DNA of 64,000 nt, from the NCBI GenBank assembly GCA_009760855.2, contig WPIO01000065.1, forward strand, positions 1,769,001-1,833,000. Direction: 5' to 3'. Within the stretch, counting starts at the first letter, position 1. Each line of letters opens with the position of its first letter. The notes beneath the pieces were generated by a model. That model was given only the letters and a program-made list of their open reading frames with translations. It was not told the DNA's origin and searched no databases. This DNA is from Cristatella mucedo (Eukaryota; Bryozoa; Phylactolaemata; Cristatellidae). This document shows positions 47,425 through 59,099 of this stretch, piece after piece. Both the position numbers and the translations under genes were made by a program.

Positions 47425-47700
47425 GTAAGACTTGGTGGGTGTTTCGCAGGAGAGTTTTGTACAGCGCAAACTCACAGCCTAAGCGTCTTTTGGTACGCAT
47501 TCGGTGGCCAACAGACTTCATCTCACGCAACGTAGAGAAAGTGGAAAGCATAGCTGAGTCACAAGAGCAGTTGAGATAGTGAGTAGTACGAAAGTAGTGG
47601 ATCAGAACGGCTGGACAGGATGAGTCATAGTCAGCAGCAGGAGAGTAGTTGTCGTTCCGTAAGAAATGATAGCAGACGGCAGCAGATACAGAAGGCTTAA
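47425..47700 (-). mobile_element. LINE family A 3'-end fragment
   Basis: The minus strand encodes YHFLRNDNYSPAADYDSS and AMLSTFSTLREMKSVGHRMR, plus the GGAGAGTTTTGTACAGCGC segment of the family A 3' UTR. Short, 5'-truncated. Confidence 0.72.
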
Positions 47701-48453
47701 CAAAGCTTAATTTAGTGTCATTGACCTTTTTAAAATATTTCGACTCACATTCTTTTTCAGTGAGATTGTCTACGCTCATTTTGAACTGCTCATATTGTTA
47801 CTTTTATGTTGCCGCCATTCTCATCGGCGCCCTGTGTCTAGCCGACCGGTTGGCAGAAGTTAGCTGATTTATAGTAGCTGACCTGCCCAACGTTAATAAC
47901 TGAACCAATGCTGATAAACCTGCTGAACGATAATACATAGTGCCGAAAGAGCTGTGAAAGCTGGCACCCCAACACAAGCGCGCAGGACGAAACCGCACCT
48001 ACAAAAGCGCGAAATTCTAGCAGCCCCGACAAAAGTGTGCAACTGTAATAATAATTTTTTTAAATATATGATTTAACTGATTTAACCGGATTTGCGTTCC
48101 AAAGAAATTACTATAATCCCAAAAGAAAAATATTGGTTTTACTGCTGGTGTGAAAGTAATAGTAGTACGTGCTGTTTCGTCGTGCCTTTATAATGCAAGC
48201 TCTGAATCCTGAACATACAGAATACCGTGACGCTGAAAATCTGTGAATGCACGTAAAAATAATTTTAGCTTTGAGCCTCGTTCCGGTAGCGGATGTTCCT
48301 GCTGCTTTCAAAGAATTGGCCTACGACTGCCCTCTTCTATTGGCACCACTGATTAACTAGTAGGAAGATATATACATTGGCAGACAGCTAAGAGGTCGAC
48401 GCGCAAATCCAAGGTCTAATTTGTAACTGCGGAATTGTTGAGGTCTCCCTATT

Positions 48454-49760
48454 AACTGCGACACAGCCGCCATTTCTAAAATAGACATAACACTGCTTCT
48501 TTGATTCCAAATTATACAAAATAATGTTACGGGTTTATCAACTAAACTTCATGCAATTGTGCATGCACGTTCACATGCTATCATCTCATATGGCCCGCGT
48601 CAGCCAGCCTATATTCAAACGGCGATACAGCTGCCATTTCCACAATAAGCGTTTCGCAGCTGCAGTTTTGGATATCACTTTATAGAAAAAAGTTTTCCGG
48701 GTAGACCAACCAAATTTCCCGACACAGCGCATGGGCTTTCTCATGCTATGAACTCCAATGGCCCGGACCAGTGAGCCGCTCTACATATTCCAACGGCGAT
48801 ACAGCTGCCAATTTCATGATAGTGGTGTTATAGAACTTTGATATTGACGCCACGTTGTAGATAAATGTGTTTCGGGTTTACGCACCAAATATCACGGACA
48901 TTGCGCCGGCGTGTTCTAATTCTTTGACCTCGATTGGCCCGGGCCCTCACAGGCCGTAGCAATATACCGAATCAGCAAAACTTGGTGGGTAAATCCGGAA
49001 CACTGTTTTCCATAATAGGCAATAGAACCACAGTTCGACGATGCCTATTGTTGGAATAGTAGGTGTATCACAGTTCGAAAACGCAGAGCCGGCCGGGCCA
49101 TTGCTTGGGAGCTGGCATGGGCTATATCATGAAATTAGGTTGGTAAAGTCAAAACTCATTTTACTGCAACATGAAATAAAATTGCGGACAATGGTGCAAA
49201 TGGCAGCTCGGTATCGCGCAGTTCGATAACGTAAGGAGGCTGGCTGGTCAGGGCCATTGGAGGTAATTGCTCGAGAAAGCCATGCACTATGCCATACAAC
49301 TTAGTTGGTCAACCCGGAACGCTGTTTTTATAATGCGTCCGGAATCAAAACTGAAGTTATAGGAGGCGTACTACAGAAATGACAGCTTTATCGCGGTTCG
49401 AAATTGAACGGTGGCCCCGGCCAATAGAGGTCATTGCAATAGAACGCGGATGCACGACGGCACGAAATTTTGAGGGTGAATCCGTACCATCATGAATTCC
49501 AATTTATATTTGAATTAAAACAACAGTTTTGCTATGCTAATTGTGGAAATAGCATCTGTATCGCCGTTCGAATCTGCAGATATGCTCGCTGATCGGGTTC
49601 ATTTGAAGCTAAGTATGAGAACGCGAAAGCGCAATAGAATGAAATTTGGAGCGTAAACCTGCAACATCATTCCGTATAATTTGGAATCAAAACCGCGGTG
49701 TTCTGACTGTTATTTTGGAAATGGTATGCATGCTGTATCGCAGTGTCCCGCAGTTATTCG
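48454..49760. repeat. Satellite array, about 165-178-bp monomers, with an internal inversion
   Basis: The motif GCGATACAGCTGCCATTTC recurs near 48458, 48622 and 48796. From about 48.97 kb its reverse complement (GAAATGGCAGCT.TATCGC type) recurs near 49055, 49197, 49375, 49545 and 49709. Monomers also share the AT..TGGCCCGG and CATGC.CTTTCTCATGC segments. Copies are diverged. Orientation flips near 48.95-48.97 kb. Confidence 0.75.
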
Positions 49761-49769
49761 TGCGACTCG

Positions 49770-50960
49770 AATGTCTGTGCTCGAAACATCGACTACCTCC
49801 TTCGGAACAGTTCTAGTTGGAGATTACCTTAAAGGAATCGCACACAACCTGTGCATCTAATTAAAAGTATGCTAACATTATATTAATCTTTGAGTTCAAT
49901 ATGTAAAGTCTAGAATAACTCCCTTGAAGTCTTTGCTTAGTTAAAGACAGATACATACGTATTTCAGTACAGATGCAGTCGCTTTACCTTAATTTGAAGC
50001 ACGACCGTCAACTACGCAGTTGATGGTTTACATACGGTTTACATAGTCTCAGATGGATTCCAGAAGATTATACCTATCTATAAGCAACATAATCTCAAAC
50101 CCAACACAATTTCATCGCTTTCTGGAAATCAGCAGTTTTTGAAGTACAACGCGCCGATATTCGGCAAACTACCGTTTGCACCAAGTCAGTGCTCAAGTTC
50201 CAGCAGCTCGGCTTATGCTACAGTGACATCTAAAATTGCAAGAGCGCTTAGCTGCACGGGTTCCCAAAGATTGTGTCAAGAGTCGGCCGCCTTCGTCATA
50301 GTAACCGAATTGTAACATCATACTGAGAACAGTTCAAGTACGCTCAGAATTACCTAAGCTTGTATCATCTAATACCTTACATTATGAACAGTTCAGAACT
50401 TAGCGTTGATTAACTTGACGTCTTTCAACTTCTATTGAATTGACAGCATGCTGCTTTTAGCAGGATATACTTTCTCTCCAAAACATGCTATTAAACCAAC
50501 AAGCATTTCCAGCCTATTGCTATTCCCGTAGGGCTACGATAACAATGCAGCACGGCGCGGGATCGTCAGTTGAACGATAAAGCCTCTTACAAAGAAGGAG
50601 TAACATGCTTTGAGTTAAGTGCAGGGGTGGGCAAACTTTTCGGACTGCTAAGTTATTTCGGGAGGTCAAGAAGGCGCACGCTAGGCCGCACTACCCACCT
50701 AACCAACCCCCCCCCACCCCCGGACCGGCGGGCCCAGCAACACAAGGCCGACGGCGTGTCGGGCTGGCGGAGTGGGCGTTACAAGACAAACGGACGCGCA
50801 CGGACGCTCGCACGGCAATTACAGCAGGGCAGACATTTATCATCCCTCCCCGCTCAGACGGTCCGGTTTCATACAAGTGCCCGACGTCAGTTCTAAAAAA
50901 TTAACTCGGGTCATAGCTTGAGCTTCAACCAGAAGTAATGCAGGGGAACAGAACCGCGAC
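49770..50960. other. Unannotated stretch
   Basis: No repeat or gene recognised. 50.65-50.88 kb is GC-rich with overlapping open frames. Confidence 0.4.
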
Positions 50961-50965
50961 AATTT

Positions 50966-51665
50966 AATGATAATAATAATAATGCACTTGATAAAGCGCC
51001 CTCAGAGAACTCAATCTCTTTCTACGCGCTTTAAATTTGCTGCAAAGCGAAATGCAATTGAATGGTGAGTAATATCATGCTTGATAAACAAGCAACATGA
51101 ATAACATGGTTAGGGGTGACATGCACAGGGTCAGCATGCAAATGTGGTTAGTGGCAGCATGCACAGAGTCAGCACGCATAAGCACATGAAGGACGAATCA
51201 CAGGGACCCACTAAATGCTGTCCTAAATAGATGTGTTTTTAAGTTCTTCTTAAATAAGGTCAAGTCAGGGGATGTTCTGATGCAAGTCGGTAGTGAGTTC
51301 CAGGCTTTGGGAGCATACGAACTAAATGCACGGTCTCCAAAGGGTTTGAGGTTTGTACGAGGTAGTGGTTAACTGTTGGATTCCGAAAAGCGGGTGGTAC
51401 GATGCTTGCCCTGGTGGGGAGTAGATCTGAGAGACAGGCTGGAGACAAAGAATGAAGTGACCTAAAAGTGAGTGACAAAATCTTGGTCAATCCGTTGGTT
51501 GACTGGTAGCCAGTGCAGGTCGGCTAGAAGTGGTGTGATATGGCAGCTGCGACGCTCACGACAGACAAGCCTAGCTGCGGAGTTTTGTACCAGCTGCAAT
51601 TGCCTGATCGCACATGCCGGTAGGCCAGTAAGCAGTGAGTTGCAGAAGTCGAGACCACTATTAAT
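50966..51665 (-). mobile_element. LINE family B 3' end
   Basis: (AAT)n and tail at 50968-51040, the TGCACAGGGTCAGCATGC region, then the reverse complement of the coding end through the CNSLL.GLP region near 51.62 kb, with frameshifts. Confidence 0.85.
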
Positions 51666-52454
51666 AACTAGGGGTATGCTAGGCCGGACTGGAGTACTTG
51701 CTAGTCCCTACCTGGCCCAAAAGGCTGAAACTTGCCGACCTCTGGTCCTGAGCTTGCATTTCAGGAGTTGCTGTTCATGAAACGGAACTTATCAACTATG
51801 CTTGGTTTTATTGTGCAATATATCCAAATAAAACCAGCGATGTTCTGCGACCTTGCCTGAGAATGCACCGTGGCGGTGTGTCGCGACCCTACTAGAGAAA
51901 TATTTAGCTCTTGGTCACTGGTAGCTTTTGTGAAAAGCACAACGCAGTCACTTCAAGCATGCTTTTCCTGCAATTTGGCAGGAAGCTTCCTGGCGAGACG
52001 CGGGCGTCCATGAAAACAAGCCTCCCATCCACTGTCACTTTGGCCAAATATTGACACCCTTTTCGTCACTGGGTCTGAGCCCGAAAAAAGTTCTTTGCCC
52101 ATTAAGCTAATGTCTCCTGTATGGTTTACGGGTTCGGGTACTTACATTAGTAATAACAAGAAGACACTCGTGCAGCACAAACATAATCGTATCGTTGCTC
52201 AATCAAGAGTAGAGTGTAGGAGTCTTGCACACATGCTCTAGGTCTGACCAGCTGTGGGCAAAGTAATAGGTCCTGTCTCGTCACACCCGACCGACATCCA
52301 GTGTACACATAACCGATGAATGCTTGGCCACCTCTGAACAAAACCCCTGACTGAGGGCCGAAGCATGGCATCTATCAGGAAAACATAGTTTGCACAGCAA
52401 CTGGTAAGAGTAGCAAGCAAAGCATAGTTTTCTGAAAATCACACACCAACATTT

Positions 52455-52945
52455 TAGTTCACTTTTTGGCTCCAGCCTATCTCTCAGATCTACTCCCCAC
52501 CTGGCCAAGCATCGTACCACCCACTTTTCGGAATCCAACAGTTAACCACTACCTCGTACAAACCTCAAACCCTTTGGAGACCGTGCATTTAGTTCGTATG
52601 CTCCCAAAGCCTGGAACTCACTACCGACTTGCGTCAGAACATCCCCTGACTTGACCACATTTAAAAAGAACTTAAAAACGCCTATTTAGGACGGCATTTA
52701 GTGGGTCCCTGTGATTCGTCCTTCATGTGCTTGTGCATGCTGACACTGTGCATGCTACCACTAACCACATTTGCATGCTGACCCTGTGCATGTCACCCCT
52801 AACCATGTTATCCGTTTTGTTTGTTTTTCAAGCATGATTTTACTCACCATCCAATCGCGTTTCCCTTTGCAGCAAATGTAAAGTGCCTAGAAAGAGATTG
52901 AGTTCTCTGAGAGCGCTTTATCAAGTGCATTACTATTATTATAGC
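52455..52945 (+). mobile_element. LINE family B 3' end
   Basis: The plus strand encodes the [26 protein letters not shown] end (two frames), then the 3' UTR, the tail GTAAAGTGCCTAGAAAGAGA and (TTA)n at 52930-52942. Confidence 0.85.
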
Positions 52946-53387
52946 TGTCACAGTGGCCATGTGGTGATGGTCTGGGCAACCGAATTAATAGGCCGAAGAG
53001 AACAACCAGCCTTGTGACACAGGTAGTTGAAGTCAGCTATGCTATCATTTTCTGAGTGCAGAATAAAATGATGCAATGATGTTCTTAAGCAAGCAAACTA
53101 GAAACCATGCGAAACCTTCAGAAAACTTTAATAACCACCGGGGCACACAAAAGTCGGGGCACCCTCAATTTCATTAAACTATTCGCACATGCAAGGCAGC
53201 GAAGTGTCTGCAATAAGACACGCATAATCGCGTGCACTTCAAGCCACACTTCGTGGTCGTCCCTAGGGTATTGCAAAACAGTCAAGACCATCCGGCACCG
53301 GGTAAATGGCGCACCCCGTATTCGCAAACCGAGTAAAGGAGACGATGCACAGCTGCTTCAGCCTGCCGTTTACACAACCAGTCTCAG

Positions 53388-53413
53388 CCCGAGTCAGCTC
53401 GTGCTGACTCGGG
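53388..53413. repeat. Perfect 11-bp inverted repeat, 4-nt loop
   Basis: CCCGAGTCAGC, loop TCGT, GCTGACTCGGG. About 500 bp past the PPM1L-like stop in gene sense. Confidence 0.88.
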
Positions 53414-53910
53414 GCCTGCAGCAGTTCTCATGCAAGCCACACTTTGTCCGACGGCAGATGATGAATCGCTGCATCAGCAACTTCGTCAGCGTGGTAATTA
53501 GTATGTGCAACGTGAATACTAGATATGCACGTGTGCCAATAAGCACCCTACTCGGAAGGCAAGCAACTCACGAATAAAAGTGGCCGGAGCTGCTTCTTCT
53601 GGCAGCCGACACAAATGCTCTCCAACGCGAAACCAACACGGAGCTAGCAAAATTTAAGAAAAATACAAATAATTTACTCATCTGTTGAAGGATATGGCTC
53701 ATCAATGAAGCGCATGGCAGCAGCACCGACAAGAAGACCGGAAGCTCACAAGCAAGTGACTGGTCCAGTCTTCGGCGTGCATGCAGCATGGGTGTGAGCT
53801 GCACTGCAGCATCACTTCCGTAACCACACCGAGCAGAACACTTAGAACGCCACCTGGCAGTTTAGAAAGTGCGCACTACTGAGGGGATAGCTAAAATATC
53901 AAAATCAAAG

Positions 53911-54294
53911 TCACCCTGTAGATGCAACTTGTCTGGGAACTTCTCTTAGATTCACTACAATAACGGATATGTTATCTGTAGATCCCCTACTATAAGCTTC
54001 AGCCACCAGACTCTTGGCTCCGAAATCGAGCTCTCCAAGATGTTCGCTTATATAAGCTACAGCATCGTCATTGCTAAACACGTCCCACAGGCCATCAGAT
54101 GCCAGAATAATGAAAAGCGGCCGATGCTCGGCCAAGTTGAACGCTCGAACATCCGGCTGAGCTGACACAATATCATTACGCTTGAGTTCGGCGTCGCCTA
54201 GGGCCCGCGAAGTGGCAAGAATGCCGTTGACGCGCCAAACTCCAAAGAACATGACAAAGCCGCCGGCATTTTCGATTCTTTCTTTTTCGGAAGG
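53911..54294 (-). CDS. PPM1L: PPM1L-like terminal exon
   Basis: Acceptor TCTACTTTTAG then CCTTCCG at 54294; stop TGA at 53911-53913. 384 bp. It encodes ERIENAGGFV, WRVNGILATSRALGD, ILASDGLWDVFSNDDAVAYI and STDNISVIVVNL, the C-terminal half of the PP2C fold with its metal-binding acidic residues present. Confidence 0.92.
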   Translation of the reverse strand, partial: PSEKERIENAGGFVMFFGVWRVNGILATSRALGDAELKRNDIVSAQPDVRAFNLAEHRPLFIILASDGLWDVFSNDDAVAYISEHLGELDFGAKSLVAEAYSRGSTDNISVIVVNLREVPRQVASTG

Positions 54295-55477
54295 CTAAAA
54301 GTAGATAGCAGCAGAATACTGTGTAGGATCTAGCACAACTGTCACTTGACCACTGGCTGGCTCCAAGCAGACGAGCGCATATATTTTTACGCTGCTGCTT
54401 CCTTGGCAACTGGATTTGTAATGCACCAGCACAAGGAAGCTGAAAGGTTACGAAAAAATTGTGCCTTGCGGCTAAGAAAGAATTAATTAAGGTTTCTACA
54501 GAATTAGAATGCATTTAGAATTGCAATTAGAATGCAAAAAGGTTTTTCAGCATCGGCCAGGCTTGACCTTAGGCAACTGGTCGGTTACTACATGCAGACG
54601 CGAGCAGAGGCAAAAACAGGACAGAAAAAATGGCGCCCAAAGCCGAGCAGCACTAAGATGGAACCGCGAAGTGTAGGCGCTCTAAAATGCAACATGCTAA
54701 GTTAATGGGGTATCCATGCCACAACAATTGAAACCAGCATGTAGCTCCGCCCACTAGGCAGGTACGGGCTGGCACGAAAGAGTATGCAAGAGAAGAGCAT
54801 CTTACACTGTCAGGCTTGTGATCGTATGACAGTGGAATTGCTTCTTTATTGTGATTACACATGACGGCCCGTGAGTCGCCCACGTTGGCTACGTAGAGAT
54901 GACCCTCGAGATGCAGGGCCACCAGGGCCGTGGTGCCTGCCAGCGAGAGAAGACGCCCTGCACTGCCACGTCACAACAGAGTGTCGATCGCTATCGACCT
55001 GTATCGCCAGCCAATCCTAAGAACGATCGCCCGCAATCTAGCAAATGCAAACCAACTTCAAAATCTCTCCGACATGACGAGACTCTCGCGATATGACTAG
55101 GGCCATGACTGTGATTTCGCTTCGTGGGCATTGTGGCGCTCGAAGTGTAGATTCTCGAGCTGGCGCTCGAGAGCCAAGCGTGGCAGTCGTCTGGGTGGGC
55201 ACTGTTGTACAAGCTACGCGGGCTCTGCTCGGACAGACGAGGCGACTTCTGGCACTGTCGAGCTGCTCCTGGACCCACAACGCAATGCACGCACAGCGAC
55301 CAAGATACCTGACTGGTCGTATGCTGACCGCAGGATGCTGAGCAGTTGCCTGTCGACGGCGACAATTTCATCCTTGAGCAGAGCAGAAACAGTCTCGGCG
55401 TCGAAAGTCACACTGTCATTCACCAGCCGAGTTAACAGACGCTTGAACACGGTTTTCTCGGCATACTCGGCAGAAAA
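53911..55477 (-). CDS. PPM1L: PPM1L-like PP2C Ser/Thr phosphatase, C-terminal three exons
   Basis: Exons 55309-55477, 54806-54936 and 53911-54294 join in phase (phase 1, then phase 0) and end at TGA 53911-53913, giving 227 residues. Seen motifs in order: FSAEYAEKTVFKRLL, EIVAVDRQLL, YDQSGTTALVAL, LYVANVGDSRAV, SYDHKP, ERIENAGGFV, WRVNGILATSRALGD, ILASDGLWDVFSNDDAV and GSTDNISVIVV. These are PP2C motifs, including the metal-binding Asp of SDGLWD and the DN near the C terminus. Known: PPM1L is a Mg/Mn-dependent phosphatase at the ER that acts on stress-kinase pathways. The N-terminal exons with the DGHGG motif are not seen up to 64 kb. Another PP2C subfamily member cannot be excluded. Confidence 0.9.
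54806..54936 (-). CDS. PPM1L: PPM1L-like exon (VANVGDSR motif)
   Basis: Acceptor TCGCTGGCAG then GCACCACG at 54936; donor GACAGT|GTAAGA at 54805. The 131 bp run phase 1 to phase 0. It encodes TTALVALHLEGHLYVANVGD then SRAV and SYDHKPDS, a classic PP2C block. Confidence 0.9.
55309..55477 (-). CDS. PPM1L: PPM1L-like exon (after DGHGG)
   Basis: Acceptor GTTGACAG then TTTTCTGCC at 55477; donor CAGTCAG|GTATCT at 55308. The 169 bp run phase 0 to phase 1. It encodes FSAEYAEKTVFKRLLTRLVN, then EIVAVDRQLLSILRSAYDQS. It is followed by a 372-bp GC-rich intron. The large CA microsatellite lies just upstream at 55.54-55.62 kb. Confidence 0.87.
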
Positions 55478-55533
55478 CTGTCAACCGTAAATACACAGTG
55501 GACTAAGCCCAGCATGCAAGACAAGGGCATTAT

Positions 55534-55534
<1 letters not shown>

Positions 55535-55629
<95 letters not shown>

Positions 55630-55660
55630 CACGAGCGTTCGTGTATGTGTGTGTGCATGT
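55535..55660. repeat. (CA)n then (TG)n microsatellite
   Basis: About 43 CA units to 55621, then CACACACACGAG and a GTGTGTG stretch. It lies just upstream, in gene sense, of the PPM1L-like exon at 55477. Confidence 0.93.
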
Positions 55661-55897
55661 GTGTGCACGCGTGTGCATGCGTCCCCGAATGCATAAATTC
55701 ATTGTGTGAAAAACTATCACTCACAACACATTCACAAGAGATTAGGCATAACGGCCATTATAATAGGTGAGATGAACCGCTCCTGTTTAACGAATGCTCC
55801 TGTTTTAGCATATACTAGATTTACTTCTCTTATAATCTAAATGACGATAACATGAAACTCAGAGGAACCCTAAACGAATATTAGAATATGTCTTTGC

Positions 55898-56040
55898 CCC
55901 TGGGGCTTCGCCCAGGAAGTAAGGTGCTCGTTCTTCAGGACCCTAAGGGTTCGAGTCCTGCAGTTGGAGGTCCTTTATACCTACTACAAGCAGTGATGAT
56001 AGCCGTTAAGGCTCTTCTGCTGCTATATAAATGACTGTTA
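55898..56040 (+). mobile_element. SINE2 copy
   Basis: GGGCTTCGCCCAGGAAGTAA, AGGGTTCGAGTCCTGC (good B-box), GGTCCTTTATACCTACTACA, GTTAAGGCTCTTCTGCTGCT and ATATAAATGA. Confidence 0.72.
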
Positions 56041-56327
56041 AATCAGCTAGCCTATACCCTTTTTGCACAGCCTAATCAGAGGCACCGTTGTAACAACTTC
56101 ACCGAATGCTGTATGTGGGCCTCCGTTTTTGATAATTGCCTTCCGTATAAGTTGCCGACTTATCGCTAGGCTAGACTTTGGCAGCTCAGTATTGGCAGGC
56201 AAGCAGGCCAAAAAGCCTAGTAAAAGAAGCCTACAGTCGGTGCTCGCCACGGCTGTCAGGTCAGGATCCTGAAAACCAATCAATGCAGTGTCACGAGTCC
56301 ACAGTGCTAAAAGAACTGCCAAGTCTG

Positions 56328-56435
56328 ATAATGATAATAATAAGAATAATACATTTGATATAGAGCCCTCAGAGAACTCAATCTCTTTCTGGGCACTTTA
56401 TGTTTGCTGCAAAGGAAGCACGATTGAATGGTTTA
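56328..56435 (-). mobile_element. LINE family B tail
   Basis: (AAT)n, then TAGAGCCCTCAGAGAACTCA and TTTATGTTTGCTGCAAAGG. A SINE1 copy follows within 20 bp. Confidence 0.7.
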
Positions 56436-56451
56436 AAACCACAGTTCTGCC

Positions 56452-56600
56452 GTCCAAGTTTGGCTCAGTGGTGAGGCACTCGCCTTCAATGACCGAAGCC
56501 TGTGGGCTCGAGTTGTGCAACATAAATAAAGCACAAGGATTGAGATAAAGTCCTCTTAGGGCGCTCCACGAATGACTCATATTTATATTATTCATTTCCT
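56452..56600 (+). mobile_element. SINE1 variant copy (first of a duplicated pair)
   Basis: CAAGTTTGGCTCAGTGGTGA head, GGGCTCGAGTTG B-box-like, GATAAAGTCCTCTTAGGGCG tail. The segment 56495-56640 recurs at 56996-57134. Confidence 0.7.
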
Positions 56601-56994
56601 CTGACCCCCCCCCCAAAGCTCCAGTCAGCACTCGGCTGCTTAGTGCCTAGCCATATCGCTGCTGGTGACTCCTCAGCCCTCCCTGCCCTGCCCTGCCCCT
56701 GCGCTGCACCTAAGCAGCTGCTGCTGCTCGGAGCCTCCTGTCTGTGAAGTCACTGTGACGGCTGAGGCCCATGAAGCACTAGAAGGTGGTTAGTGGCTGC
56801 AGTAACTACAGGCTGACGAGTACTCATATTGGAAATCCTAGGCTCTTGTGCCTGCTTTGTGGTAGTCGATGCAGCTAATCTCAGAGCAAGATTAGGACCC
56901 ATACTTGAATCACAGACTCACAGGCTGGGGGAGACACGAGGAGTCGTAGAGTTGCAGCCGGTGGCAAGTCACGGTTGGGCAGGACATGATTCTA

Positions 56995-57110
56995 TGGCCG
57001 AAGCCTGTGGGCTCGAGTTGTGCAACATAGATAAAGCACAAGGATTGAGATAAAGTCCTCTTAGGGCGCTCCACGAATGACTCATATTTATATTATTCAT
57101 TTCCTCTGAA
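56995..57110 (+). mobile_element. SINE1 variant copy (second of a duplicated pair)
   Basis: Lacks the tRNA-like 5' part. From GGCCGAAGCCTGTGGGCTCG on, it repeats the 56.5-kb copy almost base for base, including flanking sequence beyond the SINE end. Confidence 0.68.
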
Positions 57111-57134
57111 CCCCCAAGGCTCCAGTCAGCGCTC

Positions 57135-59090
57135 TAAGCGCTCTAATTCCTGGCCAACATGCAAAGTAGTTTGCTGATGAGTGGCCAGAAAGACTTGTCT
57201 AAAACACTCGAGAAAGAAGCCGAAGCAGACTTATCCTTTCTGTGGCACAACCTGCAGGGGACATCTTGGAGTGTACTTTAACGAAGCACACACAACAAGC
57301 ACGATGCTTAAACACAGCAATAATGGCCTTACCTAGAAAAGACAATGCCATCATCGGGATGCTAATATGCTAGGCAGATGCAGCAACCGATTGTAAACAA
57401 GCTTGGAAGGAACTTACTTTTAAGGAACTTACAAAAAAGGTATCACACATCAAATTTCTTATTTAAAGTTCAAGATCCTTGGCTATTTCAAAGCAAACTA
57501 CAGCCAGTGAAAGATGCTAAACAAAACCATCACGTAGAATTCGCTAAGACTCTTGCCCGTATGCTATTGCCATGCAATCAAAACTAAGCATAATGAGATT
57601 GCCAGCAATTGCAGGTAAGGTGAAAATGATCTCCTTTGGCATACTTGTTTGTGTTATTCTAAGCCTGCTGTCACTTGTACACAACCAGCTTTAAGAATGC
57701 CAAGTTCAGCAAGAACAGCTGTCAAACTGACAAGTTAGCATTTGCATATAAGTGCTGTCTATCTGCAAATGCCAACTTTAGCCGGTCGTGAGGACGGTGC
57801 TTTTCTGCTGGTTTGACTTTAGGTCTATAACTTCAAAAACCTTACGTGATGAAGCCTACGGTATCAATTGAAAACTATACCTGCACCGAGAAAACCCACG
57901 TGAGCAGCAAACTGCCATTTCAGATTGGCCATGTAGAAGAGTCGCTAGCTGGCCGCTGTCTTTTCGTTCGTTACTTGGGTGGTCATGTAAATGCTACATC
58001 AACGGATGCACAGAACTTAAACTAACTGAATGCAAAGTCTGGGTGAGTAGCAACCCTCGATAAAAAATGTGGTCTACTTAACTGATAGCTGGCAGCAAAT
58101 CCGTGCAGTGAGGGTCATTGATTGGCTTGAGACAGTAAATAAAAATAAAAAGCTAAACTTTGATTGGGTTCTAAGCATATTGCTGGCACGGCAGGGATGC
58201 CAAGTTACCAGCAATAGTCGAAATTGTGCAGTGCACTTAGAACCACAAAGACCTGCTGTGGCTACCCCTCTTAAGCCTTGTCAAAGGATGGACTCAAAAT
58301 TCCCAATTCATGTATCACTTGATCCCAACCTGATGCCATGCACAGTAGCTTGGACCCAGCAGCATGAAGATCGAGTGTAGCACATGATAGCCAATAATGT
58401 TTTACAGCTTACTTTGGGGGTGCAACACAATGACTATCACTACAGTAATGATGCCCACACATCGAATGTTAAAGGTTAGGGATCGGCTTAAGTAGATCGG
58501 CCCTAAGGCTTAAGCACAATTCAACAATACTGGCCCAGCTGGTAGAGCTACCGACCCAGGGCATGAAGTTCGAGCACCTCGCCACTAGACAATCACCTTG
58601 CCACTAGACAATCACCTCGGTCATTGCTAGCTAGCCAACCTCTAATCCTTTCTTTTGGATACTGGCCATTCAGTTCCTGAGCGCCAAAAGCCTAAAAATT
58701 TCCACCGACTGACACCACGTCGCCAGTGTTGATAGCATTTAAAGCAAGTTAAATCCTACCTGCACCTCCCAGCATTTACTCCATACTCGTGAATTATTCC
58801 CAATGTGCTTACAAGCAACGAAATTGCACATGTTGTTATCATTTTTATCAGCATGCTTTCTTTCTAGCATGTGTTAAATTCTTAGATAGAGATTAGATTT
58901 CCCCTAAAGTGAAATACAGGCAACTTATTATTATGATGATAAAGATAGTGGAATCATAGGTGCACAATAGAAAAATGCTGATGACCATCAGCCATCTTTT
59001 TAGCCACTCCCAGGTCGGCCCCTTACCTAGCACGATTCCTTGCACGATTTAAAGCTCGTTTTTCTAGCTCCTGTCACCAAGATAGGTAAG
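57135..59090. other. Unannotated stretch
   Basis: Only a decayed SINE-like head (58.53-58.60 kb) and a tail-like piece (58.87-58.93 kb). If PPM1L continues rightward this is intron. Confidence 0.4.
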
Positions 59091-59099
59091 ACCAGAGAG

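Noticed and set aside
51260-51490. Repeated frames LPTRASIVPPAFRNPTVNHY at 51.3, 52.5 and 60.7 kb as a gene family
   Set aside because: Out-of-frame readings of the LINE B ORF2 end; the true frame gives [20 protein letters not shown].
53107-53577. 156-codon plus-strand ORF with ATG
   Set aside because: No recognised motif, no splice or promoter evidence, and it lies in the 3' flank of the PPM1L-like gene. Could be chance.
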